A DNA stretch of 64,000 nt from Streptomyces olivochromogenes (GCF_001514115.1 NZ_KQ948474.1:84178-148177), one strand, 5' to 3'. Positions 50,455 to 59,795 are shown, counted from the stretch's first letter. Notes: generated by a model from the sequence alone, not told the origin. Numbers and translations: made by a program.

Positions 50455-50769
50455 GTGCCACTTTCCTGTACGTCGTACCGGCCGCGTCGGTGTCGTCGCC
50501 CTGGGCGGGGCCGCGTCGTGCACAGGCCCGAAGGGTGCTTCACCCGCCGGTGATCACGGCTGTCGTGGTCAGTGGAGTGTGTCACCGCAATGGCAGGGCT
50601 CCGCACCGTGCTGTCAGTCAACGCCCGGCAACCGGCCGTGTCAACGTGACGTCGGCAGGGGCGAGTTCCGGCGGCTGGGCAGCGGCTGACGGGGAGAAGG
50701 GAACTGGGGCGGTCCATTCGTGACCGCGATCGTTCAGAAGACGCGTCCGAGGTCCTGGCGGCAGGCACT

Positions 50770-51317
50770 TGTGGCCGAGGACGAGGCCCCTGGCCCGCGA
50801 CTTGACCAGGAGTCGGGCCGTGCCGGGGGAACCGGCGTTGAGGAACACGGCGTCCGCGGTGATCCGTATCTGCTCCTGGACCGTGGCGCCGGTGTCGACG
50901 CGGTCGACGGACAGGGCCCAACGTTTGTTCGAGTCGCTCGTACAGGCCCTGCAACTCGCCCCGGACATAGCTCCAGTCGATGGGCAGCGGCACCCTGAAC
51001 GGGGTCAGGCCCGCATTCGGGACGATGTCCTGGAACAGGCGCGAGGACTTGTAGGGGTCGGAGATCAGGACGTCGTACGGGACGGTGGAGATGCCCAGCA
51101 TCCGGGCGACCGTGGGAGAGGCCCACTGGTTCAGTTCGTCGTAGAGGTCCGCCGCCACCGGCAGGAACGCGGCGAAGTGCGCCTTGGCCGGCTCCAGGGT
51201 CAGGCCGTGATACATGATCGACCCGCCGCCGACCGCGGCCCCGCACATGGCGGTCATGCCGTTGCCTTCGACGGCTTCGAGCACCCCGGTGAAGGGCGTC
51301 CATGTCTTCTCGACGTT
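50770..51317 (-). pseudogene. GMC oxidoreductase (cholesterol-oxidase-like) remnant
   Basis: The 5' part reads TWTPFTGVLEAVEGNGMTAM, CGAAVGGGSIMYHGLTLEPA and DWSYVRGELQG, the middle of a GMC flavoenzyme. After a frame change near 50930 it resumes as SVDRVDTGATVQEQIRITAD and AVFLNAGSPGTARLLVKSRA. The FAD-binding N-terminus, at least 100 internal residues, and the C-terminal catalytic part are missing. It lies in the space before the divergent LuxR gene. An inactive, internally deleted relic. Confidence 0.75.
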
Positions 51318-51514
51318 TGCCGACGATGCTGTGGTCGGTGAGCCAGGCGGCTCCGGCACGGCGGCCGGGGCCGAGGACGACGCCGAGGAGGGGAGCCGCT
51401 CCAGGGGCACCGTCGCCGACCCGGCCACCGGGACGTCGGCGTCGGACCCGCTCCCCGAACCGGTGCTGACCACGACAGGAGCGCGAAGAGCGCCGCCCGT
51501 GATCTGACGGGATA

Positions 51515-54199
51515 ATGGCGAGCACCATGGCTGGGATCGAGGAGAGCGGCCAGGGGTCGACCGTCGGATGGGTCGATCCCATGGGAGACCCGTTTCTGCG
51601 CACGCGGTTCGCCCCGCCGGCGAGGCCCGTCACCTTCCTGCGGCGGGAGCGGCTGGTCGAACACCTGGACAAGGCGCTGCTGACCCCGCTGACGGTGGTC
51701 AACGGAGCGGCCGGGGCGGGTAAGACCCTGCTGGTCGCCGAGTGGGTCGCCGGGCTGGCGCGGCCGGTCGCCTGGTTCACCGCCGACACGGCGGATCAGC
51801 AGCCCGGGATGTTCTGGGCGTACGTGCTCCAGGCCCTGCGGTCCTCGGGCGTGCCGGTGCCCAGCGATAATCGCTGTCCCGCCGACGCGAGCCGGGTGGA
51901 CCGCACACTGCTGGCACGGCTCGCCGCCGAGCTGAGCGGACGCGACCGGCCGGCGATCGTCGTGCTCGACGAATACGACCGCGTGACCGCGCCGGAGATC
52001 GCGGAGCAGCTGGAATTCGTCCTGCGCCATGCCGGACCGGGAATGCGCCTCGTCCTCGTCACCCGCACCGAGCCGCTGCTGCCGGTGCACCGCTACCGGG
52101 CGGCCGGTGACCTGACGGAGATCCGGAACGCGGAGCTGGCCTTCACCCCCGAGGAGGCGGCCGTACTCCTGGAGCTGCACGGCCTGCGCCTGCCCGCGCA
52201 CGGGGTGGGGGCACTCGTGGACCGCACCGGCGGATGGGCGGCCGGCCTGCGGCTGTGCGCCCTGGCCGCGCGGGAGAGCCCGGATCCGGAGAGATACCTG
52301 AAGGAATTCGAGGCAGGGCGGAGTACGGTCGCCGACTACCTCCTGGCCGAGGTGCTCAAGCGGCGAACTGCCGAGACCCAGGACCTCCTGCTGCGGGTCA
52401 GCGTCCTGGAGCGCCTCTGCCCCGATCTGGCCAACGCGCTGACGCATCGCACCGACGCCGAGCCCATTCTGGCCGAGCTGCACCGCGAGAACGCGTTCGT
52501 CGAGGACCTCGGACACTCGTGGTACCGGCTCCACCCGCTGTTCGGGGAGATCCTCCGCGCCCATCTGCGGGAGCGCTGTCCTGGACTGGAGCCCGAACTC
52601 CACCGGCGGGCCGCCCGGTGGCTGCTGCGCTCCGGATTCCTCCCGGAGACGATCGCCCACGGCGCCGCCGCGGGCGACTGGGAGTTCACCGCCGGCGCCT
52701 TCGTCGACGGCCTGGCGATCGGACAGCTCTTCACCGGTCTGCGCCGTGACGAGCTGGCCGAGCTGTTCTCCCGGATGGGACCCGAGGCCACGAGCCCCGC
52801 GACGGACGTCGTCCGAGCGGCCCGGGACCTGTCCCAGTGCGACCTCGACCGCGGTCTGGCCCGTCTGCACCACGCCGAGGCGAGCCTGGCCGCGGACGTG
52901 CCCGACGCGGCCACCGACGTGCCCGGCCCCGCGGCGGCACGGCTGAGCTGCGCGCTGCTGGAGGCTCTGGCGGCCCGTCTGGCCGGGTCCCCGCTCCAGG
53001 CGGAGAGGGCCGCGGAGGCGGCCGAGGAACTGAGACACGAGGTTCCCGCCCACCTCTTAGGGCAGCATCCCGAACTCATCGCCCTGCTGCTGACCCATCT
53101 GGGCTCGACGCGCCTGTGGGCCGGGCGCTTCGAGGACGCCCGCACCGCGCTGTCCGCGGCGGCGGGCTGTCCCGGCGGGGCCTCGACGGCGCTTCCGCGA
53201 GAGGAGTCCCTGGGGCACCTGGCGCTGATCGACTACCTGAACGGCTGGCTCGGCAGGGCGGAGCGCAAGGCACTGGCGGCGACGACCGACTCGGAGCGGT
53301 TCGGTCTGTGCGGGCCGTCCGGCTCGGACATCGCGCGGGTGGTCCTGGCCGCCGTGGCCGTCGACCGGAACGAACTGGATCAGGCCCAAGCCCTCCTCGA
53401 CGAGACGGTCGGTTCGCGCCTGGCGACACGGGACCCGGTGCCGGCCACGGCCCGGTCCCTCGTGACGGCACGCCTGCTGCTGGCCCGAGGCAAGACCCGA
53501 GCGGCCCTGGCCGCAGTGCACCCGGCGGTTTCCACGGATGTGGCATCACCCTGGGCGCAGGCTCATGCCGCTCTGGTCGCCTCCGCCGCCCACCTCGCCG
53601 AGAGCCGACCGGACGCGGCCGCCGAGGTGCTGCGACAGGTGCCGGACGACCAGCCGGCCTGTGTGGTGGAGGCCGCGCGGGCCCAGCTGGCGGCGGGCCG
53701 CCCCGCCGCCGCGCTCGACCTGCTCGACCGTCTGCGCGCCGAGGGCCCGGCCGGTCCGGCCGTGACCGTGCGGGCCACGCTGACCCGGGCGCAGGCCGCA
53801 CTGGAGGCGGGTGACCCCGCCGCCGCGGGCAAGCTCGTGGGCCAGGCGCTCCTGGAGGCCCGGCGCGAGCGGCTGCGGCGTCCTTTCCTCGAGGCCGGAC
53901 CGTGGATCCGACGTCTCCTGGGCACGACGCCACTGCACCCACTGGCCGCGGGCTGGTTGACGACCGGCGAGGCGCCCCGGCTCGAAACGCCCGCGCCGCT
54001 CGTCGTGCAGGAGCTGAGCGAACGCGAACGCGACGTTCTGCGGCGACTGGCCCAGATGATGTCGACGGAAGACATCGCGGCCGACCTCTGCGTGTCGGTG
54101 AACACGGTCAAGACCCACCTCAAGAGCGTCTACCGGAAACTGGCGGTGAACCGGCGCAACGAAGCGGTGCGCCGGGCGCGCGAGCTGCGGCTGCTGTGA
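51515..54199 (+). CDS. MalT/LAL-type LuxR-family ATP-dependent regulator
   Basis: 894 residues. The P-loop is VVNGAAGAGKTLLVAEWVAG and the Walker B region RPAIVVLDEYDRV, followed by a winged-helix/TPR-like middle (about residues 300-800, Ala-Leu-rich repeats) and the C-terminal LuxR HTH (LSERERDVLRRLAQMMSTED, SVNTVKTHLKSVYRKL). This is the STAND ATPase plan of MalT and LAL activators, which oligomerise when ATP and an inducer bind. ATG 51515 is used; ATG 51527 is an alternative and neither has a strong ribosome site. No target operon is adjacent. The 3' gap to the IS contains short repeats. Confidence 0.92.
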   Translation: MASTMAGIEESGQGSTVGWVDPMGDPFLRTRFAPPARPVTFLRRERLVEHLDKALLTPLTVVNGAAGAGKTLLVAEWVAGLARPVAWFTADTADQQPGMFWAYVLQALRSSGVPVPSDNRCPADASRVDRTLLARLAAELSGRDRPAIVVLDEYDRVTAPEIAEQLEFVLRHAGPGMRLVLVTRTEPLLPVHRYRAAGDLTEIRNAELAFTPEEAAVLLELHGLRLPAHGVGALVDRTGGWAAGLRLCALAARESPDPERYLKEFEAGRSTVADYLLAEVLKRRTAETQDLLLRVSVLERLCPDLANALTHRTDAEPILAELHRENAFVEDLGHSWYRLHPLFGEILRAHLRERCPGLEPELHRRAARWLLRSGFLPETIAHGAAAGDWEFTAGAFVDGLAIGQLFTGLRRDELAELFSRMGPEATSPATDVVRAARDLSQCDLDRGLARLHHAEASLAADVPDAATDVPGPAAARLSCALLEALAARLAGSPLQAERAAEAAEELRHEVPAHLLGQHPELIALLLTHLGSTRLWAGRFEDARTALSAAAGCPGGASTALPREESLGHLALIDYLNGWLGRAERKALAATTDSERFGLCGPSGSDIARVVLAAVAVDRNELDQAQALLDETVGSRLATRDPVPATARSLVTARLLLARGKTRAALAAVHPAVSTDVASPWAQAHAALVASAAHLAESRPDAAAEVLRQVPDDQPACVVEAARAQLAAGRPAAALDLLDRLRAEGPAGPAVTVRATLTRAQAALEAGDPAAAGKLVGQALLEARRERLRRPFLEAGPWIRRLLGTTPLHPLAAGWLTTGEAPRLETPAPLVVQELSERERDVLRRLAQMMSTEDIAADLCVSVNTVKTHLKSVYRKLAVNRRNEAVRRARELRLL

Positions 54200-54456
54200 A
54201 CCCGTACCAGGTGACCACCCTCGCCCGTCACGGGTGAGGCGCGCGGCGAGCCGTTCGGATGCGATAGGAGTGGCGGCCGAGCACGCGGGCCGCTGCCCGG
54301 CCGAATCGACGGCTTCCCGGGCCGACTCGGTGAGGTGGACACCGTGAAGCACAGGCGGCCTCTGATCGTCCTGGACACCTCCGTCGTGAAGTTGTCCACC
54401 GGATGGATCTGACGTGCAACGATACTGCCATCGCCGCCTCTGACCTGCAGCGATGA

Positions 54457-54475
54457 GTCTTTCAGCGTCTTTCAG
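54457..54475. repeat. tandem GTCTTTCAG pair
   Basis: GTCTTTCAG at 54457-54465 and 54467-54475, a 10-bp period, 27 bp before the CTCCCCA cluster. Both lie in the 400-bp gene-free zone 54200-54600 between the LuxR gene and the insertion sequences. Confidence 0.4.
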
Positions 54476-54501
54476 GGTCGTGTGACTTTACCTAGCCGAT
54501 T

Positions 54502-54549
54502 CTCCCCACGCGCTCCCCAGCAGGCTCCGTACTCCCCAGATTCTCCCCA
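54502..54549. repeat. four CTCCCCA repeats in two pairs
   Basis: CTCCCCA begins at 54502, 54513, 54532 and 54543: pairs 11 bp apart, with the pairs 30 bp apart, and the outer members preceded by ATT. Arrays like this serve as arm sites or iterons for recombinases and replication proteins in integrative elements, but no integrase gene is present here. Confidence 0.5.
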
Positions 54550-54599
54550 AGGATGACTCATGTCGCGGGCGGTGGCGACGGCGGAAGCCAGCCCTTACT

Positions 54600-55440
54600 G
54601 ATCGTTTCAGTATGAGGTTCGGAGTCGCCTCAAGCAGATGATGCTGCAGGTGAGTTGGAGCAGGCCGAGATGAAGGTCGGCGCGTATCTCGTAACGATCC
54701 GCAGGCGTTTGAACTGGTGGAGCCAGGCGAAGGTCCGCTCGACGACCCAGCGGGTTTTGCCCAGGCCGGAGCCGTGGGCCGTGCTCCTGCGTGCGATCTT
54801 CGGTGTGATGGCGGGCCCGGAGAAGTCGGCGGGGCTTGTCGTAGTCGTAGCCGCGGTCGGCATACAGCCGGCCCGGCCTGTGACGCGGACGACCCCGGAC
54901 TCCGCGAATGCGCGGTATCGCGTCCAGCAGCGGTATCAGCTGGGTGACATCATGACGATTTCCGCCGGTCAGCGAGATGGCCAGTGGTGTTCCGTGCCGG
55001 TCGGTGATCAGGTGGTGCTTGCTGCCCGGACGTGCGCGGTCGACCGGCGAAGGTCCGGTGTGAGCCCCCCTTTGAGAGCCCGGACACGCGAGCCGTCCAC
55101 TGCCGCGTCGTCCATGTCCAGCAGACGGGCCGCCCGCAATTCCGCCAGAAGGACCTCGTGCAGACGAGGCCAGACACCGGCCTCGGTCCAGTCCCTCAAC
55201 CGCCGCCAGGCGGTGACTCCGCTGCAGCCGATCCTCTCGGTAGAGACATCCGCCCAGCTCACGCCCTTGCACAGCACGTAGACGATCCCACGCAGGGCAG
55301 CCCGGTCGTCCGCCGGAAGCCGACCCGGACAGCGTCGGCGCCGCGGAGGGCGGCGGGGAAGCAGCGAGGCTACCCGTTCCCACAGGTCATCAGGCACAAG
55401 ATCATCTGACACCTGCAGAACTCTGCCGCCCTGAGACCCA
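54600..55440 (-). mobile_element. decayed IS5-family (IS427-like) insertion sequence
   Basis: The transposase relic and its flanks lie between the gene-free zone and the truncated end of the IS110 element. The right boundary is near 55440, where the IS110 reading frame is interrupted (GGGTCTCAGGGCGGCAGAG reads inward). The left end was not resolved: no clear matching inverted repeat or target duplication was found, so it may be deleted. Confidence 0.65.
54630..55412 (-). pseudogene. IS5-family transposase with two frame breaks
   Basis: The first frame (GTG 55412) gives VPDDLWERVASLLP, RGIVYVLCKGVSWADV, DMDDAAVDGSRVRALKGG with the first catalytic Asp. The frame changes near 55065 to GPSPVDRARPGSKHHLITDR and YADRGYDYDK (second Asp). 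It changes again near 54820 to ITPKIARRSTAHGSGLGKTR and WVVERTFAWLHQFKRL (the Glu). The first break is where this IS group normally uses programmed frameshifting; the second is not, so the element is probably dead unless it is supplied in trans. Confidence 0.8.
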
Positions 55441-56532
55441 AGCTTGGGTATGGGGCTTGCCCTCGGCCCGTTTGCGATCGTAGAAGCGGCGAGACTCCTC
55501 GCTCCGTCGGATGCTGAACAGCGCGGAGGTGTAGAAGACGCGTCGGAGGCGGCGGTTGTATCGCTGGGGCCGACGCAGGTTGCCGCTGACCTTGCCCGAG
55601 TCCCGTGGAACCGGCGCGACGCCGCCGAAGCCGGCGAGGCGGTCGGAGGTTCCGAAGACGGTCATGTCTCCGCCGGTGGCAGCCAGGAACTCGGCGCCAA
55701 GGATGATGCCCAGCCCGGGCATGCTGGTGATCACGTCGAAGTAGTGGTGGTCGCGAAACCGGGCCTCGATGAGCTTGTCGAGCTCGGCGACTTGCAGATT
55801 GAGAGCCATCACCTCCTTCGCCAGCGTGTGCACCATCTGCGCGGTCAGCCTCTCGCTGGTCAGGCTGGTGTGCTGGCGCTCAGCTGCCCGGGAGGCCGTC
55901 TGCGCGAGCTGGTCGGCGTTGCGAACGCTGCGGTTGCGTAGCCAGGTCGCCAGCCGTTTGGTACCGAGTCGACGCAGGGAAGCGGGGGTCTGGTAGCCGG
56001 TCAGCAGGGTGAGTGGGCCGGTGTTCGTGAGGTCCAGAACCCGCTCAAGGCCGGGGAAGAGTCCGGACAGTTGCGCCCGCAGCCGGTTGACGGTGCGGGT
56101 GCGGTCCGCAACCAGGTCCATGCGCCGACTGGTGAGAATCTTGAGGTCGGTGATGGTCTCGTCGGCGGGTCGTAAGGGCTGGAGGTCACGCCGGATACGA
56201 ACCTGATCCGCGATGACTGCGGCGTCCTTGGCATCGGTCTTGCCTTCACCGCGGTAGCTTTCGGAGGCGCGGTGGATGGCTCGGCCCGAGATGTAGTGGA
56301 CGAGCTGGTCATGGTTGAGGAGGATTACGATGGCCAGGGCGGATCCGCCGTCGGCCAGGTCGATTCCCCAAGTCACCTCGTCGCCCAGGGCCAGGACGTC
56401 GGTGAGAAGCTCGAGAAGGTCGGGCTCATCGTTGGCGACGCGTCGCGACAGCAGCCGGCGGCCACCCTCATCGATCGCAACGCAGTGGTGGTGGGTCTTT
56501 CCTGCGTCGATGCCGGCCCAGATCGCGGCCAT
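55402..56532 (-). pseudogene. IS110-family transposase, C-terminally truncated
   Basis: 376 residues. The N-terminal DEDD RuvC-like domain (IWAGIDAGKTHHHCVAID, TWGIDLADGGSALAIVIL, GEGKTDAKDAAVIADQV) and the Transposase_20 Ser domain (SMPGLGIILGAEFLAATGGD, LAGFGGVAPVPRDSGK) are intact. After FYDRKRAEGKPHTQA the sequence changes abruptly to WVSGRQSSAGVR, which is IS5-derived DNA, so the normal last 25 or so residues are lost. ATG 56532 has GGAGG. It was probably inactivated when the IS5 element inserted or by an adjoining deletion. Its upstream non-coding end may encode the element's guide RNA. Confidence 0.82.
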
Positions 56533-56760
56533 GCGGTGCCTCCGTACAGTGCGCTGCGGGTGCCTACCACGGACGACCTCGCTGTCAGATCCCTACTCAG
56601 CGATCATTCGCGATTCCTAATTGGCAGCCGAGTCGTCTTGGGGCGCCGAGCGGCCAATCGTTTCTAGCTCCGAGCAGCAGATCAGTTAGAGCCACACTCA
56701 GCGCCCCTGGGTGGGTGAACCATACGAAGGGCTCACCGCGTCCCGCAGAACAACGTAGGG
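56533..56760 (-). ncRNA. possible IS110 left end / bridge RNA region
   Basis: IS110-group elements carry a structured bridge RNA in the non-coding DNA before the transposase start. Here the stretch after 56532 is AT-richer than its surroundings (GATCATTCGCGATTCC, CCAATCGTTTCTAG) and holds no gene, as expected for such an end. The limits and fold were not determined. The remaining gap to 56926 contains no convincing ORF. Confidence 0.25.
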
Positions 56761-56926
56761 ATCAGTTATGAGCGGACACCCGGCCTGCCGGCCAGCAGTT
56801 GCGGGCCCTCGGCGCGGAAGACGGCCGCTCTCTGAGCGTGGTCCGAGCCAGTGGTACCCGATGCGCCGGGACCACTGGCTTCTGGCCACTGCCATGCTGC
56901 GCATGGTTGTCGCGCGGCGGGGGCGG

Positions 56927-58204
56927 TCAGAGATGACGCGCCACGAAATCGGCCACCTGGGTGCCGAGTTGCTGGCCCGCGCGGTTGTCGAGGGAGGTGT
57001 GCTGGCCGGACCAGATCCGGCTGAGCCACGCTTCGGTGGCGGCGTCCTGGAAGCCGGCGAAGGTTCGGGTGACGCCCTTCGATGTCACCGCGAGATGATG
57101 CCGCGCACCGTAGAACCCGGCGAGCGTCGTTGCCGCAGCCTGGCTGAGAGCGCCGTGAGCGCCGGGATAGGACGGATCCGGTGCAGTCGGCAGCAGGGGA
57201 GTCCAGTTGGGATCGCCGACGATGCTCGGGTTGTAGTGCGTACCGCCGAGCCGGATGGCGGTCACGGGCCGCCATACGCGGTAGGCGTACTTGGCGTCGT
57301 ACATCGCGATTGTGGTGTCGGCGAGGGACAGGTCGAGCCGGGCGAAGACCTTCACCGCCTTCTCCAGGCTCGCGTTCTGGGAGGTGACAAGGCCCTGCGC
57401 GACCTGGTTCCAGACGTTCCAGACAGGTGCCGCCGCCCAGAACTTCGCGGCTGCCGTCTGATCGGGGGTGCGGGTGGTGCTGGTCTTGCTCCCCAGGCTC
57501 TGGACCTCGTTCAAGGCGGTGGCGTAGGCGGCGCCGCTTACGGCCGGCGGCGGTGCCGGGCGGAACTGGCGTCCGCTGGCCAGCACGAACGGCTTGACCG
57601 AGCCCCAGTTGGTGAACACCGGTGCCGGGAACTTGGGAGGGGTGGGCCGGTAGTCACCGGCCTTGTTGCCGGGGCGGAACCGCGGCGGCTCGGCTGAGGA
57701 CCCGTCGTTGGACCGCAGGCTGATCAGTCGGCGGGCGACCGCGGCTCCCACACCGATGCCCGCCTGCTTGCCCGGGCCGCCCGGAATCGCGGACAACTGG
57801 CTGCTCAGCCGCTGGTCCACGCCTGCGCGCTTGGCCGGGTACAGGGCGACCAGCACATCGTGGGCCGCCTGGTCCGCTGCGGCATCCGCACGAGCGCCTC
57901 CTGGCGCCGACACCGAGAACACGTAGGCGGGGCCGGCCCGGGTGATCGATACCACGGCGTCGTACTCGGCGGCCTGGAGAAGCGCGAAGCTGCGCGTGGG
58001 TTGGACGGTGGACGGCTGCGCCTTCGGATCGCCGAGGATGGTGATGAGCTCGCGGTTCCACTCCACGACCGACATCCCCGACCCCGTCGCGGCGGTGCGC
58101 AGGGCCGGCGAGTGAGCGGTGGTGGACCCGAAGGCCGGGCTGGTGAGTCCGGCTGCCAGGACGGTTCCGGCAAGTATGGCGAGTGTTTTCTGCTTTCCAC
58201 CCAT
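56927..58204 (-). CDS. secreted vanadium-dependent haloperoxidase/PAP2-like protein
   Basis: 425 residues. A Sec signal (KQKTLAILAGTVLAAGLTSP) precedes a helical vanadium chloroperoxidase/PAP2 fold. The vanadate-pocket motifs appear near the C-terminus: YAYRVWRPVTAIR, PSYPGAHGALSQAAATTL (Ser/Gly-His segment) and SRIWSGQHTSLDNRAG (Arg and His). It may halogenate or act as an acid phosphatase outside the cell. ATG 58204 has AAGGAG. The same frame is open upstream for at least 118 codons with no stop, so a read-through fusion from the upstream gene is possible. Confidence 0.88.
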   Translation of the reverse strand: MGGKQKTLAILAGTVLAAGLTSPAFGSTTAHSPALRTAATGSGMSVVEWNRELITILGDPKAQPSTVQPTRSFALLQAAEYDAVVSITRAGPAYVFSVSAPGGARADAAADQAAHDVLVALYPAKRAGVDQRLSSQLSAIPGGPGKQAGIGVGAAVARRLISLRSNDGSSAEPPRFRPGNKAGDYRPTPPKFPAPVFTNWGSVKPFVLASGRQFRPAPPPAVSGAAYATALNEVQSLGSKTSTTRTPDQTAAAKFWAAAPVWNVWNQVAQGLVTSQNASLEKAVKVFARLDLSLADTTIAMYDAKYAYRVWRPVTAIRLGGTHYNPSIVGDPNWTPLLPTAPDPSYPGAHGALSQAAATTLAGFYGARHHLAVTSKGVTRTFAGFQDAATEAWLSRIWSGQHTSLDNRAGQQLGTQVADFVARHL

Positions 58205-58558
58205 GTTCTGTGGCTCCTTGTCACTGGTGGTGGGCTGTGGCAACTGGCGGTCATGCACGTGGCTCATCTGGGCCAGCCACGCCAGCGTGATGGTGTCGGA
58301 GTGGTGCGGGCCGGCCGCCAGGTCGGGATGGCGGCGGTCGTGGCGGAGGAGTTGTTCGGCGGCTTCTGCGACCGGGCAGGGGCCGGGGTCGTCCAGGGCC
58401 ATCCGGTCCATGAGGGCGGTCCGGCGTAGCAGCCAGGCGCGTTCGGCTCCGAGGACGAGCACTTGGTGCATCTCGCGGCGCAGATCTGGCGCATTCGTTT
58501 GTGCCTCGTGCGGAGGCGGGGCGTCGATGCCCTTGCCGCTGTTCGGGGTGACGTCCAC
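58205..58558 (-). CDS. upstream reading frame fused in frame to the haloperoxidase gene
   Basis: GTG 58558 with GGAGGT 6 nt upstream starts DVTPNSGKGIDAPPPHEAQT, then DLRREMHQVLVLGAERAWLL and RRTALMDRMALDDPGPCPVA, a helical protein that looks complete for about 90 residues. It runs into the haloperoxidase leader without any stop codon. A GTG at 58564 overlaps the stop of the preceding gene (GTGA). Either a stop was lost, giving a 543-residue fusion with an internal signal peptide, or both starts are used. No family name is certain. Confidence 0.6.
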
Positions 58559-58560
58559 GC

Positions 58561-58848
58561 TCACACCTCCGCCGGTACGCAGAGGCCGGCGCCGCAGCGT
58601 TGACACAGCACCGTGTCGTGGTGGGGGCCGCCGTGATCGAGGGCCGATGGGTGTGCCGTGGACCGCATGGGTAGGTGGACCGGGCCCGGGCGGCCGTCGA
58701 TGGGGCACGGCTCGTGGGTCGCGAAGACCCGCTCGGCGGGGGCGTCGGGTGACCCGGCGCCGCGGCCGCGCCCGGTAGCCCGTCGCTGTGCTGCAGTTCC
58801 GGCCCCGGCAGGGGGTCGCAGCTCGTGCGGAGCGTACGGTCCGGTCAT
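58561..58848 (-). CDS. small zinc-ribbon-like protein
   Basis: 95 residues. A Pro/Ala/Arg/Gly-rich disordered first half (PHELRPPAGAGTAAQRRATG) precedes a short C-terminal module with THEPCPIDG and LCQRCGAGLC, four Cys spaced as in a zinc ribbon. ATG 58848 overlaps the stop of the RsbW-like ATPase gene, and its own TGA overlaps the next start (GTGA). Such tight coupling suggests joint expression. The function is unknown. Confidence 0.65.
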   Translation of the reverse strand: MTGPYAPHELRPPAGAGTAAQRRATGRGRGAGSPDAPAERVFATHEPCPIDGRPGPVHLPMRSTAHPSALDHGGPHHDTVLCQRCGAGLCVPAEV

Positions 58849-59273
58849 GGCGAGCACCTCAGGCTGGCGCGGACTTCGCGGCCGCTACGTGTCTGGTGGA
58901 TCTCGGTCGACTGGGCGAGGTACTGGACGATGCCGGTGCCGCGGCCGTGTTCGTCCGGGGCGATGTCGGGGCGATGGCGTTCCACGGCCGCGCCGGAGTC
59001 AGTGACCACGATGTGCAGAGTGTCGTGGTCGAGGGCGAGCAGCAGGGTCATGCGCTCATGGCCGTACTGGGCTGCGTTGCCGGCGAGTTCGTCGACGATG
59101 AGAACGGCGGAGTCCCTCTCGCTTGTGGGCACACTCCAGGTCTCCAGCAAATCGGCCGCGAAGTGACGGGCGGCGGAGACGTGCGCCTCCTGCGCCGGCA
59201 GGGTGCGCAGTGCCTGGCGGCGGCAGGGCCGGCCAAGCAGTGAAGTCGAGCTGGCGGAATCGGTCACAAACAT
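58845..59273 (-). CDS. RsbW-like ATP-binding anti-sigma kinase
   Basis: 142 residues of the HATPase_c_2 type. The N-box is IVDELAGNAAQYGHERMTLL, G1 HIVVTDSGAAVERHRPDIAP, and G2 DEHGRGTGIVQYLA. Such proteins bind sigma factors or phosphorylate STAS antagonists. The STAS protein at 48045 is a possible partner, but many such pairs exist per Streptomyces genome. ATG 59273 has GAAGAG upstream. It is the first of four overlapping or adjacent leftward genes ending with the haloperoxidase. The gap 59274-59756 upstream shows no supported gene. Confidence 0.87.
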   Translation of the reverse strand: MFVTDSASSTSLLGRPCRRQALRTLPAQEAHVSAARHFAADLLETWSVPTSERDSAVLIVDELAGNAAQYGHERMTLLLALDHDTLHIVVTDSGAAVERHRPDIAPDEHGRGTGIVQYLAQSTEIHQTRSGREVRASLRCSP

Positions 59274-59756
59274 GGTCTTCTGGCTCTTCTGTGGATTGGC
59301 TGAGACCGGCACGGGGTGACCGCAAATAATTTCGGGGGCGGTCGGTAGGCCGGATCCTGATCCTGCATGGGCGCGCTCATTCAGTTCCACGGATGACGCA
59401 TGCCGGACGGTTCGAGCTATTCGCATCTTTTGTTCGGATTCTTACGAGTCATGTCAATGCCGGCGCCTGTCTGGGCTCAGCCGCCTCTGCCCAGAGCTCG
59501 CTGCCGCACGGCCGGACCGGGCACCGGCAGCTCGGTCCCCTCGCCCGTGGTCTTCCGGACGGCCCTGCGGGAGCGTCGCGCCGTAGAGCGGGACGGACAT
59601 CCCTGCCCGCATCTCGGCTGGGTCGCGGTCCTCGGCGTGCAGACGTGCCGGATCCTCTTCTCCGGGCGGTACGGACTTCGGGGAAAAGTAGAGTTGTGCA
59701 CGCCCCGTCGGCCCACTCACCCGGTCCACCGGTCTTGAGGCCGCCCGGCTGCTGTC

Positions 59757-59795
59757 GTCATGTCACTGGGCGGCCGGGCCGTGCCGTGACATGAC
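59757..59795 (-). terminator. hairpin downstream of the anti-sigma factor gene
   Basis: Perfect 10-bp arms (GTCATGTCAC / GTGACATGAC) with a 19-nt GC-rich loop, 15 bp after the leftward anti-sigma stop at 59811. Confidence 0.55.

Noticed and set aside
54502..54549. CTCCCCA repeats as a CRISPR array
   Set aside because: Units are 7 bp with spacers of 4-12 bp; there are no 25-35 bp direct repeats and no cas genes in the window.
59400..59738. 112-codon rightward ORF between the RsbW-like and anti-sigma genes
   Set aside because: No ribosome site, no family and an uneven codon pattern; possibly a fragment but not supportable.
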